Positions 57,829 to 64,000 of a DNA stretch of 64,000 nt are shown piece by piece. How positions within the stretch are numbered: position 1 is the stretch's first letter; every line of letters starts with the position of its first letter. The DNA lies in assembly GCA_002049455.2 (NCBI GenBank), contig KV918781.1:1-64000 (forward strand), given 5' to 3'. The position numbers were made by a program, and so were the translations under genes. The notes under the pieces were generated by a model, which was not told the origin of the DNA, ran no database searches, and saw only the letters and a list, made by a program, of their open reading frames with translations. The DNA comes from Porphyra umbilicalis (Eukaryota > Rhodophyta > Bangiophyceae > Bangiales > Bangiaceae).

Positions 57829-58484
57829 CTGTTCAACCCAGAATCGTGGTCGCACTAGAGACGCCCATCCTCGCTGTGGGTGTCTCTGGTTTCGTCGAGA
57901 AGGCACACCTGCGTGATTGGCGATTCTTAGACCACAGGTCCCACGAATCATCTGCAATCAGTCCTGCGCGCACTCGGTTTACTTCCTGTAGCCCCCCAGC
58001 ACAAGGTCATAAAACGTTCCTCATGTTTTTTCCAGGCACGGCGACGCTCACTTGGGCCACTGGACGCACTGGAGTTGATTGAGGACCCACCCTAACGCTT
58101 GAGACGCAGTCAGAATGATGTCCTCACCGGATCGGAGAATTCCAGCCGACACAGTTGTTGCGGATGGCCGAATGGTTGCACCCATTTTCCTGCCTTCGGT
58201 ATCATTATGGACTGCCCTAGGGTCAGATTGGCGGCCAAAATCTCACGCTCTCAGTCTTAGTATCGACCAGTCGCGGCCGAGGACATTGCAGCAGAGTAAT
58301 GACATATACAGACTAGAAAATGACGACAAGATGCCAACATGTACTTCTTGGAGCACGTCGAGAGCCGTTCCGATGTCGTGTACAGCGCTCGAGATGCGGT
58401 GCGATGCAGAAAATGACATCCAGATGAAGGTGGGCGCGGCTGCCGATGGACCCCAAACCAATAGGCACGTCAAACGGTACAACT
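57829..58484. other. No gene recognised
   Basis: Short frames only, composition near 50 percent GC. The left limit of the dispersed repeat copy that includes 58531 may lie here but cannot be fixed. Confidence 0.4.
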
Positions 58485-58784
58485 GTACCATGGCTGCTCA
58501 GCTGCGACATGTCCTTCAGGATATCATGTCAAGGCGTGTTGCCAAGAAGAAGCAAAGAGCGGGATGTGTTGCAAGTTGTGTACGCAGCCCACGCCGAACC
58601 ATGACCAGCAGGGAGCTGGTGAAAGTCCATCTGAGACAAGGGGCTTCGGATTTAGTGTGCATCTTAGTATCTCGATTAGCCTTCTGTCTTGATACTCGTT
58701 CTGATGCTCGTGTGCCTTCCATGAGCGGCAGCGCGCGACGTTTTTCAAAAATGTTTAGTGTCTATGATCGGCCCCAAGTTCGTT

Positions 58785-58870
58785 CACTACAGTCGTTCCA
58801 CAAAAAACCTAGCACACAGTCGAGATCAATAGTACCACTCATATGTTCCTCGTTTCGCGTACACGTGGCT
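58785..58870 (+). repeat. Outer inverted-repeat arm, left
   Basis: ACAGTCGTTCCACAAAAAAC at about 58789 and the following 60 bases are the reverse complement, with differences, of 61072-61150. The two arms enclose the foldback element plus about 500 bp of unmatched sequence on the right side. Confidence 0.8.
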
Positions 58871-58923
58871 GAGAACCAGTGACGCGTCAACGAACAATTC
58901 TCAAAGGCGCTTTTCTGCTCAAA

Positions 58924-60574
58924 GACTGCGGGTGCTCAGACACACGAGGCAGCACACGACAGCAATGAGCCCTCCATCGCTCTTTCTGGCCCCCCACATC
59001 GTGGAGCCGGGCCCATCCGCCAATCTGGCTGGTCTCCCACTGGCGGGCGTGCCAGGGGTCACACGTCCCGTTTGAATGTTCAGAGCGCGGAGGCCGGCCC
59101 ATCGGCCAATATTGGCTGACGGCCGAGTGCGAGGTGGACAGAGACCAGAAGATCTCCTCTTGCGCGCTATTTTTGGGACGATGGCAAGTCCATTGCGAAA
59201 TCATCGGAAATCGCAGCATATTTTGATCTTGGTCTGATCCCTGAACAATGGCCCGACGGTCGAGGTCATGGGCCCGTTCTCGGTCGCTCAAAATTGCATT
59301 CGGAAACTTCTGACGAGTCGGGCGCATATGTCGACCGGACGACGGCGTTGCCGATCCGGTCGACGTCGCCACCGCAATCCGCTACCCCCCCCCGCCCCCC
59401 CGGTTCCCCCCCCCCCCCGCGCCGCCGCCACCGCGATCCGCGCCCCCCCCCCCCCCCCCCCTGCCCCCCCCCCCCCCCATGGCGCAGTTTCCCGGTCCGC
59501 AGCCCGCGCCGCTTCCCCGCCCTCGCCCGTTGGTGCTGATCACCGCTGTGGCTGCCTTGTCAGTGTTCTCTTTTGCCTTTCGTTTTCTGTGTTGTTGTCT
59601 CAGGATTAAATGGGCTCGCGTGTTTGTTTGTGGCCTCTCTGTACTGGTCCGAGGGCGCATCCCCCTCTCGCTCTCAGCGAGTATGTTATGTGCATTTTGA
59701 AACGGCCATGAGGAACTTTCTCGACGAGGATGCGATGCACTCAGTTGCAAGGACTCCGATTTGAGTCCCATAGCAAAAGCTCCAAGACGAGGTGGCAAAG
59801 AAAGAAAAAACAAGGAGAGTAATTTACGTCTTGAAGGCGATATGGGAACAGCCACGTGAACAACCCAGAGGACAAAAATAAACGTGCAAAAGAGCGAGGA
59901 CGCCAGACGAGAGCAGAAAAAGCGGTGACGAGTGCTTAAGGAATAGGCGGGCCGCGCCCCCGGTGCCGGTCTCGATGGCGGCGGTGGGGGGGAACGCGCG
60001 GATCGAGATGGCGGCGGTGCGGGGGGGGGGGGGGCGGGGGGGGGGGGGGGAGGGCGCCGATAGCGGTGGCGGCGGTGCAGGGGTGGGGGGGAAGCGGGGG
60101 GGGGGGGGGGGTAACGGATCGCGGTGGCGACGTCGACCGGATCGGCAACGTCGTCGCCCGGTCGACATATGCGCCCGACTCGTCACAAGTTTCCGAATGC
60201 AATTTTGAGCGACCGAGAACGGGCCCATGACCTCGACCGTCGGGCCATTGTTCAGGGATCAGACCAAGACCAAAATATGCTGCGATTTCCGATGATTTCG
60301 CAATAGACTTGCCATCGTCCCAAAAATAGCGCGCAAGAGGAGATCTTCTGGTCTCTGTCCACCTCGCACTCGGCCGTCAGCCAATATTGGCCGATGGGCC
60401 GGCCTCCGCGCTCTGAACATTCAAACGGGACGTGTGACCCCTGGCACGCCCGCCAGTGGGAGACCAGCCAGATTGGCGGATGGGCCCGGCTCCACGATGT
60501 GGGGGGCCAGAAAGAGCGATGGAGGGCTCATTGCTATCATGTGCTGCCTCGTGTGTCAGACCAGCCCGCGTCTG
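58924..60574. mobile_element. Foldback element with arms of nearly 0.6 kb
   Basis: The left arm (about 58924-59480) and right arm (about 59960-60574) are inverted copies, more than 90 percent alike by eye. Matching landmarks include CACACGAGGCAGCAC on the left and GTGCTGCCTCGTGTG on the right, and the translated phrase GPFSVAQNCIRKL in both arms on opposite strands. The inner part of each arm is a C-rich (left) or G-rich (right) tract. The loop (59481-59959) is different in style; it holds a short frame (59479-59700) with one hydrophobic segment (LVLITAVAALSVFSFAF). No transposase is present. It is a non-autonomous element of foldback or long-TIR type, or a palindromic amplification. Confidence 0.85.
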
Positions 60575-61071
60575 ATGAGGCCATCTCCGAAAAAGTTGAA
60601 GGATTCCGACCGCACCAACCCGCTCAGTCGTGACCTGCCTCCACGCAGTCCGTGAGCCGGTGACAAGTGGGTCATCTATTGAAGGGCCCTTTCTCAATAG
60701 AGACGCTCTGGCGCTTTCTCATTGGTCCACCAGATTACCGACAAAGTGGACAGTGCCTCCTAGACCCCCGCGCCAATGAGGGCGCAGAGCCGTGGGAACT
60801 ATTGAGGAAACAATTTGCCGGCCTGGGCGATAGTGCCCACCACGTGGGAACGCGGGCGACATTCTGGAGCCATGTCTGCAATGGACCTGCCACGAAAGCC
60901 GAAGTCGGGCGCGGCGTCGGCTGTTCCCGAAAGTTTGTTTCAGGAATCTCAAGTTCCTCACGAGAGGGTCCCCCGGGACCGCTGGGCGTCTCCTGGAATC
61001 GTGGATTGGTCACGTTTAAGGGATTTTCGAGAGCGCCTGACCAAAATCGAGAGCGTTGCATCGCAAAAGAG

Positions 61072-61150
61072 GCACATGTGAGATGTCGAGGGCACTATTG
61101 ATCCCGCCAGAGTGCTAGGTTTTTTGTGGAACGACTGTACTGTTGAGCAC
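61072..61150 (-). repeat. Outer inverted-repeat arm, right
   Basis: GCTAGGTTTTTTGTGGAACG at about 61114 is the reverse complement of the left outer arm near 58790-58812. The match is clear for about 75 bases with several differences. Confidence 0.8.
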
Positions 61151-61365
61151 TTTTCGAACATGTACCTTCGTTTTTTGTACCAACTTTGAGCATTGCGAGG
61201 CGACTGGCATGTGAAGTTTCCCGAGGTTGCTGAATGCCTGCATCCCACGCATGCCACGTCATTGGACTTGCTCTTATCCACTTTAGAGCCAATAAATGGC
61301 GGTACCGATCAGACAAGAGTTTGTAAGTTCGGTCTTGTTTTATATGGATATGAGCATATCCGAGT

Positions 61366-63170
61366 ATATCTCGCCGCGTCGCGGCGAGCCGTTTGGAGCA
61401 GCCGCAAGAGGGCGGCGGGGTCGACCGCCGCCGGCGACGTCAGCGCCTCGTCGACGGCGCGCAGAAAGGCCGGGGCGGACGCCATCGCCGCGGCGGCGGA
61501 GCGCGGCAGGCCGTGCGCGGTCGGCCAGGCGGCGACACGGGCGCAGCAAAAGGGGGGCGCCAACAATCGCCGTGGCGACCGCCGGCTAGCACAGCATCGC
61601 TACGCGGGGGAGGGCACCAGCGCCAGTGGGGGTAGGCGGCCACGCTCTTACGCCCGCCCGCGGCAGCCGGCGGGGGTGTCGCGCCACCGAGACACCCCGC
61701 GCTTGCCATGGACGGCAGAGCAGCGCACCACCACAAACAAAGCCTGCCACCCGCGCGGCCGAGCTTCCCGCCCGTACCTCCGTCGTTGCCGCTCTTGCCG
61801 CCCTTGCACTTAGCCGCCTGGCTTGCCGCCCGCGACGCTGGCATTTCCGCCCTTTTCGCCCTTGCGTTTAACCGCTGGGCACGCCGCCCGCGGCACTAAC
61901 CGTGCCGCCGACGCCGCCGCCGTTCACGGCACCCCCGGCCACCCCACCGACACCCGCCGCGTCACCATCCGACCATACAGTTTCCCGCCTCGCGGTAGCG
62001 CGCCCCTACTCAAACAATGCGGCGAGGCCTCAAAATGTGCCCGAGCACGATGACACGGGGAGACCCTGTGTCGTCAGCCACCGTTCCGCCGGTACCGGGC
62101 ACGGCGCTAGCCGGCCGTTTGGTGCGCACCCCCTATTCAGCACCGGACCGCGTCACGGCTTTCGCCTGGTCACCTGGGTAGCAAAACTCCGAAGAAGGTG
62201 GCGCCATATGGCGCCGACGACGGAGGACCCCAGCACGGGCTGCTCGACACGCCGCCGCGAACACGAGTCATACCCCCGGAGCTTGGACCTGCACTTGCAC
62301 CCACGAACATGTCTGATATCAAATCAGCGCGCAACCCAAGGCTCCACAGATCCCATCTGGCTAGCTGCCGTTCTGCCTCAAGAAGATCGCCACCAGAGGC
62401 TCGAAGCCGCACGACGCCGCTACTAGCGGCCAGCCGGCTGCACGAATCGACCACAAACATCACTGCTATGGCTGCTGCCATAGCGATGTAAGGTGCTGGC
62501 AGCTGGCAGAGCCGGCGCTGACACAATGAAATACTGCGAGCTTGTGATGGCACAAGGTGGGTTCCCTTCACCACGGTCGTTGTGGAAGCCCTCTGGCCAC
62601 CTTTGGAGATGAGGTGGGGGGGTGTGGCCGTCCTGTCGCGTTCGACGCTACCGCGGTTGGCCGGAGTTAACTGCGCGCGTCCCGCACCGCCAGCGCCTCG
62701 GTCAAAAGGGTCTTCATCAACAGCTGGACCAACTTTGTACACAACGAGCGGGCGGCGGCGGTGGTGCTTTCGATGAGAGCGGGTGCCGATACGTGCAGCA
62801 ACAGGCTGGGCAGCAACAAATTCCATACTCATGTTTACGCCCGTCAACAGGCCCTTCGCATTCATACAAGAGCGTACGCCGCCAGTCGACATCACGCCCA
62901 GCTGCCGCCGAAGAGGGAACGCCTCGCACATTGCCGCTCACTCAGTAGAAAAGAATCAAGTAGCGTGGGCATAACAACGACCGCTGTTTCTCCTGGGGAA
63001 GAAGCGGCCCCTCCCAGCGTGGCGGGCGGAAGAGTGGGTCCAGGTCGGGCCCCGCGCTGGGTGAGGTTCTGCAGGCACATGGCCTCTTGCGTGGGCGCAG
63101 ACCGGCCGCACTTTCACGCTTGGTCGCATGTTTGGCAGCTTACCGCGCCGAAGGCCCGGAAGACGTTGTC
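61366..63170. other. No gene recognised
   Basis: About 1.8 kb. A minus-strand stretch at 61309-61566 reads AAAMASAPAFLRAVDEALTS and LLRLLQTARRDAARYTR, protein-like and possibly the end of a lost gene that was joined to the repeat. A 253-codon minus frame (62170-62931) has one hydrophobic segment (YIAMAAAIAVMFVV) but no family match. Neither is strong enough to call. Confidence 0.35.
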
Positions 63171-63312
63171 GGATACAGAGGGAAGGATGTGCGCGCAGCC
63201 GAGGTGGCTACCTTGTGGCTACCGGACACAGAGGAAAGGATTTGCGCGAAGCCGAGGTCGCTACCTTGAGGCTACCTCGGCTGCGCGCACTTTCTTCCCT
63301 CTGTATCCGACA
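63171..63312. repeat. Short tandem repeat with hairpin
   Basis: GATACAGAGGGAAGGATGTG (63173) recurs imperfectly at about 63227, each copy followed by GCGCAGCCGAGGT or a close variant. The inverted form CCTCGGCTGCGCGCAC, then TTCCCTCTGTATCC, ends near 63310. The outer 40 bases can therefore fold into a long stem. Confidence 0.8.
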
Positions 63313-64000
63313 ACATCGTCATGGCCTTCGACTCCATCGTGCCCAGGGTGCTCGCCGACTACAAAGCTTACAGCGGCCCGGGATACGGCTTACGTGAACG
63401 CCAAGGTGGCGGCTTGCGTCCCCAAGCAAAAGGTTGGTGGGAAAGCAGAGGAGGTCACGTACTCGCTTAGCGGTGGCAGGGAGGGAGGGGGAGCACGTGG
63501 ACGACTGGCAATGGTGGGGCGGTGGTGCTTCCTACTACTGTCCGTCTCGCACATGAATGAGCGACATATAGGTAGTTGCTGGCAAATTGTGGCTCTTGAT
63601 ACGCAGACAGGTCGTCACAGGGACAACATATGAGATATAACTCCTTCGACGCACGCAGGTCATCGCAATATCATAACATACTGTACAAGGCCTCACGACG
63701 CGTTTGCTCATGTCAACAGTTCTCTTTTAACGATAGTACATTGTACCTTCTTCCTTGTATTGGCTACAGGGCGTATGGACAATTGCGAGTCCGTATGGAG
63801 CAATGTCACCTCATGTGTGTCATGCGAAGGTCGAACGGGAAGACATCCGACCGAGTCGTTGCTCGCTTGACCAAGGCCTGCGACTATGCAGTGAGTTTCG
63901 ACTCTTATACGGAACTCTGATCCCCCGTCAACATGGTCTAGAAGACGCAATTACTTTTCGGAGCCCAAAAGCCATACGCGTATCATCTTTATCATCGAAA
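63313..64000. other. No gene recognised
   Basis: The stretch 63322-63470 reads in protein-like fashion (MAFDSIVPRVLADYKAYSGP on one frame, ARDTAYVNAKVAACVPKQK on another), but the frames do not join and no family is known to me. The remainder to the window edge is AT-richer with short frames. Confidence 0.35.

Larger units (their letters stand above)
58485..61365. mobile_element. Second copy of the dispersed repeat family, interrupted
   Basis: The left block around 58531 (GGCGTGTTGCCAAGAAGAAG) and the right block 61207-61365 (GTGAAGTTTCCCGAGG, then CCTGCATCCCACGCATGCC and CATTGGACTTGC) match the insertion at 51707-52506, at roughly 80 percent by eye in the right block. In the first copy these blocks are about 260 bp apart; here they are 2.7 kb apart because the inverted-repeat structure at 58785-61150 lies between them. 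Confidence 0.65.

Noticed and set aside
62170-62931. 253-codon minus-strand ORF with a hydrophobic segment
   Set aside because: No family, no conserved motifs, and no supporting neighbour.
1-64000. CRISPR arrays, bacterial operons, rRNA and tRNA genes
   Set aside because: The tandem repeats lack short identical repeats with unique spacers, the genes have introns, and no cloverleaf or rRNA segment was recognised by eye.

Overview
This window is eukaryotic nuclear DNA, very GC-rich and full of long G/C homopolymers. Evidence for a eukaryote: GT-AG introns in an SRP19 gene and in a BTB-BACK gene, a long satellite array, a PIF/Harbinger-type DNA transposon and decayed LTR retroelements. The alanine-, proline- and glycine-rich proteins and the composition would fit an alga; a bangiophyte red alga or a haptophyte is my guess from overall style, and nothing in the window proves it.

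Layout. 1-20580: a 655-bp satellite in direct tandem, about 31.5 units, open at the left edge and truncated inside a unit at 20580. 21.9-28.7 kb: a small gene island. It has two related BTB-BACK genes on the minus strand (21914-23496 and 24967-26550) separated by a 48-bp perfect palindrome, then SRP19 on the plus strand (27434-28680, three exons). 28983-31386: an MnmE/GTPBP3-type tRNA-modification GTPase on the minus strand, convergent with SRP19, with a G-tract array just upstream of its start. 31.4-33.8 kb: no gene recognised. 33868-36131: an Ala/Lys/Glu repeat protein made of 204-bp units and broken by indels. 37.3-40.2 kb: two more tandem repeat families.

40.5-48.5 kb: a PIF/Harbinger-like locus. 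A Myb/SANT-like accessory protein (plus strand) and a DDE transposase (minus strand) converge on an alanine-rich ORF, and the two 3' ends carry mirrored A/T-tract motifs. 48.6-49.1 kb: 110-bp repeats. 50.4-54.2 kb: a copia reverse-transcriptase scrap, then a decayed Ty3/gypsy pol split by an 800-bp insertion with a 10-bp target duplication. 55.2-55.7 kb: a 60-bp minisatellite. 55813-56688: the C-terminal part of an alkaline-phosphatase-superfamily phosphodiesterase, missing its 5' part. 58.5-61.3 kb: a second copy of the repeat family found inside the gypsy element, itself interrupted by a 1.65-kb foldback element with arms of nearly 0.6 kb. 61.3-64.0 kb: no recognisable gene, one hairpin.

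The convincing host genes are the two BTB-BACK genes, SRP19 and MnmE. The rest is repeats and mobile elements in different stages of decay. Many reading frames break at or next to homopolymers, so some frameshifts may be sequence errors rather than biology. No clearly new defence or regulatory system was found. The most unusual items are the satellite's internal organisation, the double palindrome, the foldback element nested in a dispersed repeat, and the convergent Harbinger-like locus.
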